Notes: generated by a model from the letters alone, not told the origin. A stretch of DNA of 64,000 bases from Acinetobacter silvestris (GCF_002135235.1 NZ_NEGB01000005.1:124001-188000), one strand, 5' to 3'. Shown: positions 1-10,937, counted from the stretch's first letter. A program made the numbers and translations.

Positions 1-920
1 GTAAAATTGAACACAAAGCAATTTTAGATCCTTGCCGTGAATTAGAAGAAGAAGGCTTTGAAATTACGTATCTTGAACCAGAAGCCAAAACGGGTTTAAT
101 TACTCCTGAAATGGTTCAAGCTGCAATTCGTCCAGATACTGTTCTTGTTTCCCTGATGATGGTTAACAATGAACTTGGTACGATTACTGATGTTGCTGCA
201 ATTGGCGAAATCACACGTGCCAACAAAACATTCTTTCATGTCGATGCTGCACAAGCTGCGGGCAAAGTTGAAATTGACCTTTCAACGATGAAAATTGACT
301 TAATGAGTTTCTCTGCACATAAAATTTATGGCCCGAAAGGCATGGGCGCATTGTATGTTCGTCGTAGCCCACGTGTTCGCTTAAAAGCGCAAATACATGG
401 TGGTGGTCATGAACGTGGTATGCGTTCAGGTACACTTGCGACCCACCAAATTGTAGGTATGGGCGAAGCATTTGAACTTGCTGGTAAAAACCTTGTTGCT
501 GAACAAACGCGTTTACGTGTATTACGTGACAAGTTATGGAATGGCCTGCAAGGTTTAGAACAAGTCTTCTTAAATGGTCATCCTGAACATAACGTTGCCA
601 ACTACTTAAACGTAAGTTTCAACTTTGTTGAAGGTGAATCACTCATGATGGCACTGAAAGATGCAGCAGTATCTTCAGGTTCAGCATGTACTTCTGCAAC
701 ATTAGAACCATCTTATGTACTTCGTGCATTAGGTTTATCTGATGAACTTGCACACAGCTCAATTCGTTTCAGCTTTGGTAAATACACCACTGAAGAAGAT
801 ATTGATCATGTACTTGAAATTACTAAAGCAGCAGTAGAAAAATTACGTGATCTTTCTCCACTTTGGGACATGTACAAAGACGGTATCGACTTAAGCACAG
901 TTGAATGGGCTGAACACTAA
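1..920 (+). CDS. iscS: Cysteine desulfurase IscS (5' end outside window)
   Basis: PLP-dependent cysteine desulfurase that supplies persulfide sulfur to the IscU scaffold. The frame is open from base 3, so the start lies upstream. About 305 codons are visible against roughly 400 in the family, so about 100 N-terminal residues are missing. Visible signatures are the PLP-lysine segment [10 protein letters not shown] (about 310-340) and the mobile loop [13 protein letters not shown] with the catalytic Cys codon at 687-689. It heads the visible part of an isc operon, with iscU following after 112 bp. The usual iscR would be upstream, outside the window. Confidence 0.97.
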   Translation, partial: KIEHKAILDPCRELEEEGFEITYLEPEAKTGLITPEMVQAAIRPDTVLVSLMMVNNELGTITDVAAIGEITRANKTFFHVDAAQAAGKVEIDLSTMKIDLMSFSAHKIYGPKGMGALYVRRSPRVRLKAQIHGGGHERGMRSGTLATHQIVGMGEAFELAGKNLVAEQTRLRVLRDKLWNGLQGLEQVFLNGHPEHNVANYLNVSFNFVEGESLMMALKDAAVSSGSACTSATLEPSYVLRALGLSDELAHSSIRFSFGKYTTEEDIDHVLEITKAAVEKLRDLSPLWDMYKDGIDLSTVEWAEH

Positions 921-929
921 TATATTACA

Positions 930-972
930 GGCATCTTATTGAAAACATTCAATTGAACTTCATTAAGATGCC
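930..972 (+). promoter_or_regulatory. Inverted repeat in the iscS-iscU gap
   Basis: Nine-base arms GGCATCTTA (930-938) and TAAGATGCC (964-972) can pair around a loop of about 25 nt just after the iscS stop. No T-tract follows, so it does not look like a full intrinsic terminator. An RNA stem here could set the relative stability of the iscS and iscU parts of the transcript. That role is inference. Confidence 0.4.
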
Positions 973-1032
973 CCAATATATAAATATACGATACATATTA
1001 TCAACGCTGACCCCGAGGTATGGAGACGCATC

Positions 1033-1419
1033 ATGGCTTATAGCGAAAAAGTAATTGATCATTACGAAAACCCCCGTAATGTTGGTGTTTTAGATAAAAA
1101 TGCTGAAAATGTGGGTACTGGCATGGTCGGTGCACCTGCATGTGGTGATGTAATGCGTCTTCAAATTCAAGTGAATGATGATGGCATTATTGAAGAAGCG
1201 CGTTTTAAAACTTATGGCTGTGGCTCTGCAATTGCCTCTAGTTCATTGGTTACAGAATGGCTTAAAGGTAAATCTTTAGACCAAGCGCAAGCCATCAAAA
1301 ATATTGATATTGCAACTGAACTTGCACTTCCTCCTGTAAAAGTTCACTGCTCTGTACTTGCTGAAGATGCGATTAAAGCGGCTGTTGAAGATTACCGTAG
1401 CAAAAAATCTAAAGCTTAA
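1033..1419 (+). CDS. iscU: Fe-S cluster assembly scaffold IscU
   Basis: Scaffold on which [2Fe-2S] clusters are built from IscS sulfur before transfer by HscA/HscB. The 128-residue length is typical. The three cluster cysteines are in GAPACGDV (about residue 37), YGCGSA (about 63) and KVHCSV (about 107). The LPPVK motif that HscA recognises lies just before the last Cys. GGAG about 9 nt before the ATG supports the start. Second visible gene of the isc operon. Confidence 0.98.
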   Translation: MAYSEKVIDHYENPRNVGVLDKNAENVGTGMVGAPACGDVMRLQIQVNDDGIIEEARFKTYGCGSAIASSSLVTEWLKGKSLDQAQAIKNIDIATELALPPVKVHCSVLAEDAIKAAVEDYRSKKSKA

Positions 1420-1448
1420 TTTTTACCAAATTGATAAATGGAGTTTTC

Positions 1449-1769
1449 ATGATCAATTTAACTGAAAATGCTGCAACTCATATCAGCAATTATTTAAAAA
1501 ATCGCGGTAAGGGTGAAGGTATTCGCGTTGGCGTGAAAACTTCTGGCTGTTCTGGTTTAGCTTATGTACTCGAATTCGTTGATGAAGTTGATACGCATGA
1601 CCAAGCATTTGAACAGTTTGGTGTTAAGGTTTTCGTTGATCCAAAGAGTCTAGTTTACCTAGAGGGCATGGAAATGGACTATGTTAAAAATGGTCTAAAC
1701 GAAGGCTTCGAATTTAACAACCCAAATAAAAAAGGTGAATGTGGTTGCGGTGAGTCTTTCACTGTTTAA
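1449..1769 (+). CDS. iscA: Iron-sulfur cluster assembly protein IscA
   Basis: A-type carrier that passes Fe-S clusters to apo-proteins. 106 residues from the ATG at 1449, which has GGAG at 1440-1443. A longer TTG start at 1431 would add six residues but lacks this spacing. The three conserved cysteines are visible: TSGCSGLAY near residue 35 and the C-terminal GECGCGES. It follows iscU by 29 bp and is clearly cotranscribed. Confidence 0.97.
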   Translation: MINLTENAATHISNYLKNRGKGEGIRVGVKTSGCSGLAYVLEFVDEVDTHDQAFEQFGVKVFVDPKSLVYLEGMEMDYVKNGLNEGFEFNNPNKKGECGCGESFTV

Positions 1770-1865
1770 ATAGCCTTTTTTGTTGCATTAAAACAGTGTA
1801 TTACACTGTTTTAATTGCATTAACATCTTGTTTTTATTGTACTACTATCTTGGAATTCACTCCCA

Positions 1866-2381
1866 ATGAATCATTTTGAGTTGTTCAATCTCCCTGTAGC
1901 ACTCGATATTGATTTAGCAAGCTTAAAAGCTCAGTTTTTAATATTGCAGCAACAATATCATCCCGACAAAGCTGAAGATAAAGATCAAGCCTTGATTAAA
2001 TCAAGTGAGATCAATCAAGCATTCAAAACTTTATCAAATGTCGATAGTCGTGCTGGGTATTTACTGTCTCTAAAAAAACAAGACCATCACCTTGACCAAT
2101 CCATCAGTGATTTCGAATTTCTACAATCTGCTCTAGACATCCGTGAACAATTGGATGAAGCAACCAATATCGAACAACTCCTCTCCTTAAAAAAAGAAGT
2201 GCAGCAATGGATCGATGGCTTAGTTCGTGAATTCAAAATTGATTATGATGATGAAGATTGGGCTGAAGCACGCGATACTGTACGTAAGTTACGTTTTTTT
2301 CAAAAAGTGATGCTGGATCTCGACAAAGCTGAAGATCGACTGCTTGATGATGAAGATTTTGATTTAGATGATGATTTTTAA
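1866..2381 (+). CDS. hscB: Fe-S biogenesis J-domain co-chaperone HscB
   Basis: J-domain co-chaperone that brings IscU to HscA and stimulates its ATPase. 171 residues, as in the family. The N-terminal J domain carries the HPD triad in QQQYHPDKAED (about residue 33). The C-terminal half is the helical IscU-binding region, ending in an acidic D/E-rich tail. Upstream spacing is 96 bp and the RBS is weak, so translation may be lower than for iscSUA. Confidence 0.96.
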   Translation: MNHFELFNLPVALDIDLASLKAQFLILQQQYHPDKAEDKDQALIKSSEINQAFKTLSNVDSRAGYLLSLKKQDHHLDQSISDFEFLQSALDIREQLDEATNIEQLLSLKKEVQQWIDGLVREFKIDYDDEDWAEARDTVRKLRFFQKVMLDLDKAEDRLLDDEDFDLDDDF

Positions 2382-2418
2382 TTTTATTTTTTTGACTGAT
2401 GACCAAGGGATTTAACAT

Positions 2419-4278
2419 ATGGCACTCTTGCAAATTGCAGAACCTGGACAATCAAGTGCGCCACATGAACATCGTATTGCAATTGGCATAGATTTAGGTA
2501 CAACCCATTCTTTAGTTGCTACGGTTCTTTCTGGTAAAGCCAAAGTTCTCAATGATGAACAAGGTCGCGTATTACTCCCTTCTATTGTTCACTATGCTCA
2601 AAATTCAACAGAATATGGTGATGCTGCAAAACCATTTACCACCACAGATCCTAAAAATACGATCGTATCTATAAAACGCTTTATGGGGCGCTCTAAAGCA
2701 GACATTAAATTTCAACATCCCTATACACTTGTGGGTGAAGACCACCAGATGCCTGCTTTTGAAACAGCACAAGGTCGTAAAACCCCTGTTGAAATTTCCG
2801 CTGAAATCTTAAAACAACTCAAAGATCGCGCTGAAGCCAGCTTAAACAACCCTATCAATGGTGCGGTAATTACCGTTCCTGCTTATTTTGATGAAGCACA
2901 ACGTCAAGCAACTCGTGATGCAGCTCAACTCGCTGGTTTAAATGTATTACGCTTACTCAATGAACCTACCGCTGCAGCCGTAGCCTATGGTTTAGACCAA
3001 GATACCAATCTGGAAAATGATCGCAACTATGTGATTTATGATCTCGGTGGCGGTACCTTTGACGTATCAATTCTACGCTTTTCACAAGGTGTTTTTGAAG
3101 TTTTAGCAACTGGTGGGCACACTGCTCTAGGTGGCGATGACCTCGATCGCTTAATTGTAAAATGGGCCAAAAAACAATTAAATATTGAAACTCTAGATGA
3201 TGCTGAATATGCACATTTCATTGTTGCCGCGCGTAAGGCCAAAGAAGCATTAAGCGACAATGAAGCTACTGATCTTAAAGTACTTGATCAACACCTCAGT
3301 CTAGACCGTGCTACATTTGAAAATATTATTAAAGTCGCATTAGATAAAACCATTAATGTCTGTAACCGTGTTTTACGTGATGCTAAATTAGATTTAAGTG
3401 ACATCCAAAATGTAGTTTTAGTGGGCGGATCGACTCGTTCTTATGCTGTACAACAAGCTGTGCGTGAAGTGTTTAAGCAAGAACCTCTGTGCACCATCAA
3501 CCCAGATGAAGTGGTTGCCATTGGTGCTTCCATTACCGCTAATCAATTGATTGGTAATAGTCAGGATGGCTCACTACTGCTTGATGTTACCCCGCTTTCC
3601 CTTGGCTTAGAAACCATGGGCGGATTAGTTGAACGTTTAATTTCCCGTAATACCGCAATTCCAGTTGCACGTCGCCAAGAATTTACCACCTATCAAGATG
3701 GTCAAACCGCCATGTTAATTCATGTCGTTCAGGGTGAACGTGATTTGGTTGAACATTGCCGTAGTTTAGGTCGTTTTGTACTCCATGGTATTCCACCCAT
3801 GACTGCAGGTCAGGCACGTATTGAAGTGACTTTCCAAGTCGATGCTGATGGACTACTCAGCGTTGCAGCAAAAGAAACGACTTCTGGTGTCAATGCACAT
3901 ATCGATATTAAGCCATCTTATGGTTTAGCCGATGATGATATGCAACGCTTGCTGCTCGATGGCTACAAGTTTGCTGAAGAGGATAAAAATCTTCGTCATT
4001 TGCAGGAAACGAAAGTAGAAGCAAAACGTGAACTTGAAGCATTAGAGCAGGCATTAAAAGTTGACTCAGCACTGCTTTCAAGTGTTCAATTAACTGATTT
4101 AAATCATGCTAAAGAACAGCTTGAGCAACAGTTAACAACATCAGATATTAAAGCCATAGAAACTGCTGTAGAACAGCTTAAAATTCATAGTGATGCTTTT
4201 GCTGCCGCACGAATGAATCAACATATTGATCAGGCTTTAAAAGGCACAAAGCTTGATGATTGGTCAAACTCAAACTAA
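2419..4278 (+). CDS. hscA: Fe-S assembly Hsp70 chaperone HscA
   Basis: Specialised Hsp70 that releases clusters from IscU with HscB. 619 residues. The nucleotide-binding domain shows [13 protein letters not shown] near residue 22, the phosphate motif [12 protein letters not shown] near 207 and [14 protein letters not shown] near 335. The substrate-binding domain and helical lid follow. It is preceded by AAGGGA and lies 37 bp after hscB. Its place between hscB and fdx separates it from DnaK. Confidence 0.97.
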   Translation: MALLQIAEPGQSSAPHEHRIAIGIDLGTTHSLVATVLSGKAKVLNDEQGRVLLPSIVHYAQNSTEYGDAAKPFTTTDPKNTIVSIKRFMGRSKADIKFQHPYTLVGEDHQMPAFETAQGRKTPVEISAEILKQLKDRAEASLNNPINGAVITVPAYFDEAQRQATRDAAQLAGLNVLRLLNEPTAAAVAYGLDQDTNLENDRNYVIYDLGGGTFDVSILRFSQGVFEVLATGGHTALGGDDLDRLIVKWAKKQLNIETLDDAEYAHFIVAARKAKEALSDNEATDLKVLDQHLSLDRATFENIIKVALDKTINVCNRVLRDAKLDLSDIQNVVLVGGSTRSYAVQQAVREVFKQEPLCTINPDEVVAIGASITANQLIGNSQDGSLLLDVTPLSLGLETMGGLVERLISRNTAIPVARRQEFTTYQDGQTAMLIHVVQGERDLVEHCRSLGRFVLHGIPPMTAGQARIEVTFQVDADGLLSVAAKETTSGVNAHIDIKPSYGLADDDMQRLLLDGYKFAEEDKNLRHLQETKVEAKRELEALEQALKVDSALLSSVQLTDLNHAKEQLEQQLTTSDIKAIETAVEQLKIHSDAFAAARMNQHIDQALKGTKLDDWSNSN

Positions 4279-4294
4279 TTAATAGGTAAAGACT

Positions 4295-4633
4295 ATGCCA
4301 CGTATTAAAGTCCTCCCCCACGCGCAAATTTGCCCGAATGGTGCTGAGTTTGAAGTTGAGCAAAATGCCAATCTTTGCCAAAGCTTACTCAACAACGGCA
4401 TCAAGATTGAGCATGCTTGTGACATGTCAAAAGCATGTACCACATGTCATATCGTTGTGCGTCAGGGTTTTGATAACCTTGAAGAAATGGATGATATTGA
4501 AGCAGACTTACTTGATCGTGCTTGGGGATTAGAACCCGATTCTCGTCTATCTTGCCAAGTTAAAATTACAGATCAAGATTTGGAAATTGAAATTCCAAAA
4601 TACACGATTAATCATGCATCAGAAAATCATTAA
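4295..4633 (+). CDS. fdx: ISC-type [2Fe-2S] ferredoxin
   Basis: Adrenodoxin-like ferredoxin that provides electrons for cluster assembly. 112 residues. Cluster cysteines are in HACDMSKACTTCH (about residues 42, 48 and 51), with a fourth in RLSCQV (about 87). AGGTAAAGACT before the ATG is a plausible RBS, 16 bp after hscA. It closes the operon. No iscX follows; a terminator comes next. Confidence 0.97.
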   Translation: MPRIKVLPHAQICPNGAEFEVEQNANLCQSLLNNGIKIEHACDMSKACTTCHIVVRQGFDNLEEMDDIEADLLDRAWGLEPDSRLSCQVKITDQDLEIEIPKYTINHASENH

Positions 4634-4661
4634 GATTAGATTTCCTCTCGTTAAAAGATTA

Positions 4662-4688
4662 AAACCACTCAATTAGAGTGGTTTTTTA
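4662..4688 (+). terminator. Terminator of the isc operon
   Basis: AAACCACTC and GAGTGGTTT form a 9-bp stem with a 5-nt loop, followed by a run of T. It lies 29 bp after fdx and before the convergent cyclase gene. Confidence 0.85.
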
Positions 4689-4708
4689 TACTTAGCAAAA
4701 AATACGGC

Positions 4709-6145
4709 TTATTTAATTTCATCTTCCAAATTCAACCGCGCAATACCCTGTGAATTGGTCAAATGCTGTTGCACATGAATTCGATCAATCATTTTTTCTA
4801 AAATATCCACCAACTCAGGATATTCATAATTCTGAACTTCCTCTAAATTCAAGACCAAATGAAAACCTTTATATTCATAATCAAACCATTGCTGATTTTC
4901 ATTTCTATTGGCAGCATGTTTTTCCATTACTTGCCATGTTTTCACTAAACCTTGAATCCCTTTTAAAGCAATCGGTTTTTTGGGCGCACAGAGATAGTCA
5001 TTCTTAATCAACTTATAAGTTTCATCTGAAACTAAAATTTCATCAATATCCGCCGCACTTTGTAATCGAGCTGCTAAATTTGCATCACGGCCAACAATGG
5101 TATATGCCATACGATGGACTGCGCCATAATTACCAACGTGACAATAACCCGTACTAACCCCCATACGAATATGTAAGGTTGCATACCCCATTTTAACCCA
5201 TCGTTCTCGCAGCAGCTTCATCTGATGACGCATTGAAATTGCCATATCAATACAATTTCGTGCATCTTGCTCTACCCCTTGAGAATCAGGATCCCCAAAA
5301 AAGATTAAGATCGCATCACCCATGAACTTATCAATAGTCGCACCATACTGTTTGGCAATTTCAGTCATTTGACTTAAATAATCATTCAGTAAAAATGCTA
5401 AATCATCGGGAATCAGTGTTTCAGATAGCTCAGTAAAACCTTGAATATCCGAGAAAAATACAGTTATTTTTTTACGCTTATATTCTAATTTTGCCTCAGT
5501 TTCACCACGCATAATGGCTTGCCAAAGTTGCAATGGTGCGTAACGGCTTAATTTATTTGAAAGTTCAATATAGCGGTTCATTTCCTTAAAGTAATTTTGT
5601 TTTTGCTCTTCTATGCGTTTCATTCTTCTATTTTGATAATAATTACCAATATTGGTAAATATTGCGATACACACAAAAGCAAGGACTGAAAGCTCTGGAT
5701 TGGTTTGTTGAAAATATTCATCAAAACCAAAAATAAAAATAATATTCAGATAAAAAACAATAATTGCAATAAGGCTCGCGAAAGAGCCCATCATAAAAGA
5801 AATTTTATTATTAATTGCATTGTAAACAAGTGCTGAGAGCAATACAAAAGATACAACCAAACTCAAATGTACGGCTGCTAAGGCTGAAGCAATGACAATG
5901 ACATCAATGACAAAAAATACATTTCTACGTATATGATTATCAAATCTATATTGAATCCAATGCGATAGCTTTTGACTAATCACAAAGATCAACAATAAAA
6001 AAAATGGAAAATATAGTTGATAACTTGCATCTGGGGAGGTGAAATAATACACCACCACCAGCAAAGCAATCATGATATATCCCATTAAACGTTGGAATAC
6101 CTCAAATTGCTTTGGCTCTCTATCTAACATTCGATCTAATGGCAC
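4709..6145 (-). CDS. Membrane class III adenylate/guanylate cyclase
   Basis: Likely makes cAMP (or cGMP) from the nucleotide triphosphate. The N-terminal half (about 20-190) holds roughly six hydrophobic helices. The C-terminal cyclase domain (about 220-400) shows metal-binding aspartates in FFSDIQGFT and FMGDAILIFFGD. Transition-state residues are present in DANLAARLQ. The Lys in DKFMGD resembles adenylate-type cyclases, but substrate cannot be settled by eye. The start is GTG with GGAG 12 nt upstream; an ATG five codons later is possible. The HIT gene lies 51 bp upstream on the same strand. Confidence 0.9.
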   Translation of the reverse strand: MPLDRMLDREPKQFEVFQRLMGYIMIALLVVVYYFTSPDASYQLYFPFFLLLIFVISQKLSHWIQYRFDNHIRRNVFFVIDVIVIASALAAVHLSLVVSFVLLSALVYNAINNKISFMMGSFASLIAIIVFYLNIIFIFGFDEYFQQTNPELSVLAFVCIAIFTNIGNYYQNRRMKRIEEQKQNYFKEMNRYIELSNKLSRYAPLQLWQAIMRGETEAKLEYKRKKITVFFSDIQGFTELSETLIPDDLAFLLNDYLSQMTEIAKQYGATIDKFMGDAILIFFGDPDSQGVEQDARNCIDMAISMRHQMKLLRERWVKMGYATLHIRMGVSTGYCHVGNYGAVHRMAYTIVGRDANLAARLQSAADIDEILVSDETYKLIKNDYLCAPKKPIALKGIQGLVKTWQVMEKHAANRNENQQWFDYEYKGFHLVLNLEEVQNYEYPELVDILEKMIDRIHVQQHLTNSQGIARLNLEDEIK

Positions 6146-6196
6146 TGAATTAAATCACTCCAATTTCACTTCTACACAAATCCATGTGTATATTCG

Positions 6197-6631
6197 TTAG
6201 TCCATACGCCAGTCAAATGGCATATCCCCTTGACCACGTAAAGCGAGCATTAAAGTTTGGCGCATATGTGCTAAAACATCATTGCTGTATGGTACTGCTG
6301 GTGTACCCCAAACTGGTCTTGGCCAAGCCACATCATTTTGGTAACGCACGACATGGTGAAAATGCAGTTGTGGAACCATATTTCCCAAAGCAGCAACATT
6401 CATTTTATCTGCGCGGAACACACGAGCTAGCTGACTTGACAACCAACTAGACTCTCTTAAAAACTGCTCTTGGTCAGATTGACTCAATTCATACAGTTCA
6501 GTGATTCCTGGCACACGTGGAATTAAAATTAACCACGGAAACTGCATATCATTCATTAAACGACATGTAGAAAGCGGAAAATCGCCAACAAAAAAAGTAT
6601 CTTGAGCAAGTTGTGGATGCAAACTAAACAT
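6197..6631 (-). CDS. HIT-family protein
   Basis: Histidine-triad nucleotide-binding hydrolase or transferase, exact substrate unknown. 144 residues. The triad region reads PQLHFHHVV near residue 90: the first His of a classical HxHxH is Gln and the following His residues are kept, as in a proteobacterial subgroup. An upstream segment NVAALGNMVPQ is typical of the fold. It probably shares a transcript with the downstream cyclase gene, but no functional link is evident. Confidence 0.85.
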   Translation of the reverse strand: MFSLHPQLAQDTFFVGDFPLSTCRLMNDMQFPWLILIPRVPGITELYELSQSDQEQFLRESSWLSSQLARVFRADKMNVAALGNMVPQLHFHHVVRYQNDVAWPRPVWGTPAVPYSNDVLAHMRQTLMLALRGQGDMPFDWRMD

Positions 6632-6872
6632 ATCTTTATAAATGACGTAAAATTAGAAGGATGGCTAATACTAACACATCAATTTTGGCATGAATATTAT
6701 TAGTCTTGTGTTTTACTACAAATAAATACAGATTAGCTTAAATCCAATCATGCCATATACATTAAAGCTAAATACCAATACTTTAAGCTCTTGACTCAAT
6801 TTCAAACCCTCTATGCAAATTCACACGAGGGCTATAAGATTTTGTTTTTTAAGCTGAGACGCTAGTATCTGT

Positions 6873-9800
6873 TTAGCTTAAACTTACTTCACTTAATAAT
6901 TTATTTAATAAATCTAAAATAAACTGAATCCGCTTATCAAACTCCTGCAACATCACCATCACTTTTAAGCGTTGCCCACCATCCATTTTGTAATAGGTCG
7001 GATGCTTTTGCATCAACTGTATGATACTCATTGCTTGTACTGGCGTATCTGGAGAAAATTCTAGAGCACCACCATTGGCATGTATATCAATTTTCATGAT
7101 CCCCAATTGTTCGGCTTTAATCCGAATTTGATGCACACTGAAAAGTTGTTTAACGGGTTGCGGTGGCACACCAAAACGGTCAATTAACTCCATACGAATG
7201 TTATCTAGTTTTTCTTGGGTATTAGTATTACTAATACGTTTATAAAATAACAATCGCTGATGCACATCTCCCAAATAGTCATCTGGGATCAAGGCAGGCA
7301 TATGCAAATTAATTTCAGCAGTTAACGACAATGGCACATCAAAATTTGGGGTTTTCCCTTGTTGAATGGCCTTGGTGGCTTTTTCCAACATTTCCATATA
7401 CAAACTATAACCAATGGCTTGCATAGATCCACTTTGTTGTTCACCCAACAACTCGCCTGCACCACGAATTTCCAAATCTTCAGTGGCTAACATAAAACCA
7501 GCACCTAGATTTGAAGCACGTTGAATGGCATCTAAGCGTTTTTCAGCATCACCTTTTAAGCCTTTCAGTGAAGGCACCATCAAATAAGCATACGCTTGGT
7601 GATGTGAACGCCCTACACGACCACGTAGCTGATGCAATTGTGCCAAGCCCAGTTTATCTGCCCGTTCAATAATAATGGTATTGGCATTTGGAACATCAAT
7701 CCCTGTTTCAATAATGGTCGAACAAACAAGGACGTTGTACTCTTTATGATAGAACTGTTGCATTACCTGCTCAAGTTCACGCTCTCGCATTTGACCATGT
7801 GCTACAGCAACACGTGCTTCAGGTACTAAATGGCGAATGTTTTCTGCAGCACGTTCAATCGTATCGACTTCATTATGCAAGATATAAACCTGACCACCAC
7901 GCAATAATTCCCGCAGAATCGCCTCTTTCATGGTTGCATCAGTTTGATCAAGCACAAAGGTTTTTACCGCTAAACGACGCGCAGGTGGCGTCGCAATAAT
8001 AGATAAATCCCGCATACCAGAAAAAGCCATATTCAATGTACGTGGAATTGGGGTCGCGGTTAAGGTCAACATATCTACGTCTGCACGCATTGCTTTAATC
8101 CGCTCTTTATCACGCACGCCAAAACGATGTTCTTCATCCACAATCATCAAACCTAGATTTTTAAATTGGATATTTTCCTGAAGAATTTTATGTGTGCCAA
8201 TGACAATATCCACTTTACCATCTGCTAAATCTTCTATTGTTTTAGTATGGGCTTTATTGGTGCCAAAACGTGATAAAACTTCAATCCGAATCGGCCAATC
8301 GGCAAAACGATCTTTAAAAGATTCAAAATGCTGTTGCGCCAACAATGTAGTTGGAACGAGTACAGCAACTTGCTTATTATTTTGGACAGCAACAAATGCT
8401 GCACGCATTGCGACTTCAGTTTTACCAAAACCAACATCACCACACACCAAACGATCCATGGGTTTGGCCAATTGCATATCATGTAATACCGCTTCTATCG
8501 CATTGGCTTGATCGAGCGTTTCCTCATAAGCAAAACCACTGGCGAACTGCATATATGAACTTTGCTCAAGTTCAAAACTAATTCCCGGTTTAGACTGACG
8601 ACGTGCTTGAATATGTAATAGTTCGGCAGCAACATCATGAATTTGCTCTAAAGCTTTACGTTTCGCTTTATTCCATGCATCAGTACCCAATTTATGTAAA
8701 GGAGCCAGATCAGGATCACCACCACTATAACGACTAATCAGATGCAGGTTGGTCACTGGCACATAAACTTTTGCCGCATCCGCATAGTCCAGCTGCAAAA
8801 ACTCATAATCCTGATCATCAATATTTAAAGTGACTAACCCCGCATAACGACCTACGCCATAGTCGATATGTACAACTGGTGCTCCAAGACTTAATTCCGT
8901 CAAACTACGAATTAAAAACTCTTCTGAAACTTCTTGTTGGCGTTTGCGGCGACGTTGTACGACCCGATGTTCATATAACTGATTTTCAGAAATAACGGTT
9001 AAATGATTGGTAATGACCAGCCCTCGGTCTAAAGGGGCATTGGTAATAGCTACGGAATAATTGCTTTTTTTAAACTCTGCAAAATTTTCAACAACTGGAA
9101 TATCACCCAAACTTGGGCGTAAAGCATCCTTTAAAGTTTCACGACGGCCTGGGCTTTCGGCGACCAATAGCACAGGGTGATTGGCTGAATTAATATATTT
9201 TTTAACAACTGAAAATGGTTTTTCTTGTTTAGGATCAACTGGAAGCCGAGATGGTAGCTCTACTGATAAGTTAATAACACCAGCTTTTTCAATAATTTCA
9301 TCAGTTGATACAATGATTCTTGCAAAATGATTTAAAGCTTCAAAAATTTGATTCGGTTGTAAAAACAAATCTTCTGGTGCAAGTAGCGGCTGGTCAATAT
9401 TATGACGTCGATCTTCATAACGGCGTATTACATCTTTCCAGAAAGTTGCTAATCCATCATCCAACTGATTATCTGTAATGACAACAGCATTACTAGGTAA
9501 GTACGAAGTAATGCTGCTTTGATTGTGCATTGCTTCTTTACTAAAGAACAATGGAAAGTAAAAATCTAATCCAGGTGATGCAATACCTTCTAAAACATCC
9601 TGATAGATTGGATTTTTCTTCGGATTTGCTGTTGGAAAACTTTCCGCATAACGATCTCTGAATGTTGATCGTGCTTCTTTGAGTGGAAACTCTTTCGCTG
9701 GTAAAACCGTAAATCGATCTAATTTTGTGGTGGTTCGTTGTGTTTCAGGATCAAAAAATTTAAGCGTATCAATCTCGTCATCAAACAAATCAATACGGAT

Positions 9801-10361
9801 TGGTGAGTTTTGCCCTGATGCATATATATCCATAATACTGCCACGGACTGCAAACTCCCCATGATCATAGACCGTATCCACCAAGTGGTAACCAGCCTGA
9901 ATCAATTTCATTTTTTGTTGTTCTAAATCAAATTTTTGACCGACTTTGATATCGAAATGCTCGCCCAATATCCATGAAGTTGGTGCAACACGCTGTGCGA
10001 ATGTCGTTGCAGAGATCAGTAAAATGCCTTTTTTGGGCATATTAGAAAGAATGGATAAACGCTCTGAAATAATGTCTTGATGCGGTGATAATCGATCATA
10101 AGGTAAAATTTCCCAATCGGGGAAAATGGTTGGCTTAAGACCATAAAATTCGAGTTCACTTTCCAATTGCCCTAAATGCTGATTGTTCCGTGCAACCAAG
10201 ACAAATAACTGCTCAGACTGCTCAGATATTTCTTTAAACAATAAAGATGCAGATGAACCAAGCATTGAGCCGATCCATCGTTTTTCACCTGCTTTGAGTC
10301 TTTTTAAATTGAGTTCAGAGATTTCTTTTTGGAACATAGTCGCTATCGGTCTAAAAGACAT
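6873..10361 (-). CDS. mfd: Transcription-repair coupling factor Mfd
   Basis: DNA translocase that removes stalled RNA polymerase and recruits UvrA. 1162 residues, the family's usual size. Order: UvrB-like N-terminal region (with FPDWEILPYD near 80), RNA-polymerase-interaction domain near 480-560, then a RecG-like translocase. Walker A is GDVGFGKTEVA (about 640), the DEEH box is IVDEEHRFG, and GRVGRS lies in the second lobe. Met9 is an alternative start that matches the family's N-terminus better; neither start has a clear RBS. The 241 bp downstream to the HIT gene hold no gene. Confidence 0.97.
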   Translation of the reverse strand: MSFRPIATMFQKEISELNLKRLKAGEKRWIGSMLGSSASLLFKEISEQSEQLFVLVARNNQHLGQLESELEFYGLKPTIFPDWEILPYDRLSPHQDIISERLSILSNMPKKGILLISATTFAQRVAPTSWILGEHFDIKVGQKFDLEQQKMKLIQAGYHLVDTVYDHGEFAVRGSIMDIYASGQNSPIRIDLFDDEIDTLKFFDPETQRTTTKLDRFTVLPAKEFPLKEARSTFRDRYAESFPTANPKKNPIYQDVLEGIASPGLDFYFPLFFSKEAMHNQSSITSYLPSNAVVITDNQLDDGLATFWKDVIRRYEDRRHNIDQPLLAPEDLFLQPNQIFEALNHFARIIVSTDEIIEKAGVINLSVELPSRLPVDPKQEKPFSVVKKYINSANHPVLLVAESPGRRETLKDALRPSLGDIPVVENFAEFKKSNYSVAITNAPLDRGLVITNHLTVISENQLYEHRVVQRRRKRQQEVSEEFLIRSLTELSLGAPVVHIDYGVGRYAGLVTLNIDDQDYEFLQLDYADAAKVYVPVTNLHLISRYSGGDPDLAPLHKLGTDAWNKAKRKALEQIHDVAAELLHIQARRQSKPGISFELEQSSYMQFASGFAYEETLDQANAIEAVLHDMQLAKPMDRLVCGDVGFGKTEVAMRAAFVAVQNNKQVAVLVPTTLLAQQHFESFKDRFADWPIRIEVLSRFGTNKAHTKTIEDLADGKVDIVIGTHKILQENIQFKNLGLMIVDEEHRFGVRDKERIKAMRADVDMLTLTATPIPRTLNMAFSGMRDLSIIATPPARRLAVKTFVLDQTDATMKEAILRELLRGGQVYILHNEVDTIERAAENIRHLVPEARVAVAHGQMRERELEQVMQQFYHKEYNVLVCSTIIETGIDVPNANTIIIERADKLGLAQLHQLRGRVGRSHHQAYAYLMVPSLKGLKGDAEKRLDAIQRASNLGAGFMLATEDLEIRGAGELLGEQQSGSMQAIGYSLYMEMLEKATKAIQQGKTPNFDVPLSLTAEINLHMPALIPDDYLGDVHQRLLFYKRISNTNTQEKLDNIRMELIDRFGVPPQPVKQLFSVHQIRIKAEQLGIMKIDIHANGGALEFSPDTPVQAMSIIQLMQKHPTYYKMDGGQRLKVMVMLQEFDKRIQFILDLLNKLLSEVSLS

Positions 10362-10583
10362 GGCTACTATTTTAGCATGATGAATTTTATATAAGCTTAT
10401 TTATCAACACAGTCTTACTTTTATTTTCTAAGAAAATTGCTGCATTTTTGTAAAATAATCTATTGCTCTTTAACCTAGCTCTACTCGAAGGGTTTCACTT
10501 TACATATTAATGCATAGGTGATTTCTTTCTTTAGGAACTACTACATACCAAATGAAATATAAGTCATGCTCTCTTCTTTGTTT

Positions 10584-10937
10584 TTATTTATCTCTTTTAA
10601 AAATTTTATAATAATCATTTAATTTTTGAATAATCACCTTAAACTGTTTTAAGTTTTCTTCGGTATTTCCTAAACGTGTAACATAACGACCAGAAGCAAT
10701 TTCTAAATCAATTTTTTCATTGATCAAAATAGCTTTATAAAATAGCTCTTTTAAATCATCGAAATTGGTTAATTTTCGGTTAGAAAAATATTCTAGACGC
10801 TCTGAGCATTTATTTACAACGATACCATCAACGATATAGCCTTGCTCTATATCAAATTGGATATTGTTTTCACGTAGATAGACTTGTTCAGCTGTTTCCT
10901 TACTGCCTTTCAACAACGCAACCAACTTATTCAACAT
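10584..10937 (-). CDS. Hypothetical protein, 117 residues
   Basis: I do not recognise a family. The chosen ATG at 10937 has GGAAAAG about 8 nt upstream; a GTG 29 codons earlier would add an unlikely aromatic-rich leader. The protein is charged and probably soluble, with predicted helices in the second half (DDLKELFYKAILINEKIDLE) and a basic C-terminus. No signal peptide or membrane segment. It lies 115 bp downstream of the DyP peroxidase gene on the same strand and may be cotranscribed. Confidence 0.6.
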   Translation of the reverse strand: MLNKLVALLKGSKETAEQVYLRENNIQFDIEQGYIVDGIVVNKCSERLEYFSNRKLTNFDDLKELFYKAILINEKIDLEIASGRYVTRLGNTEENLKQFKVIIQKLNDYYKIFKRDK

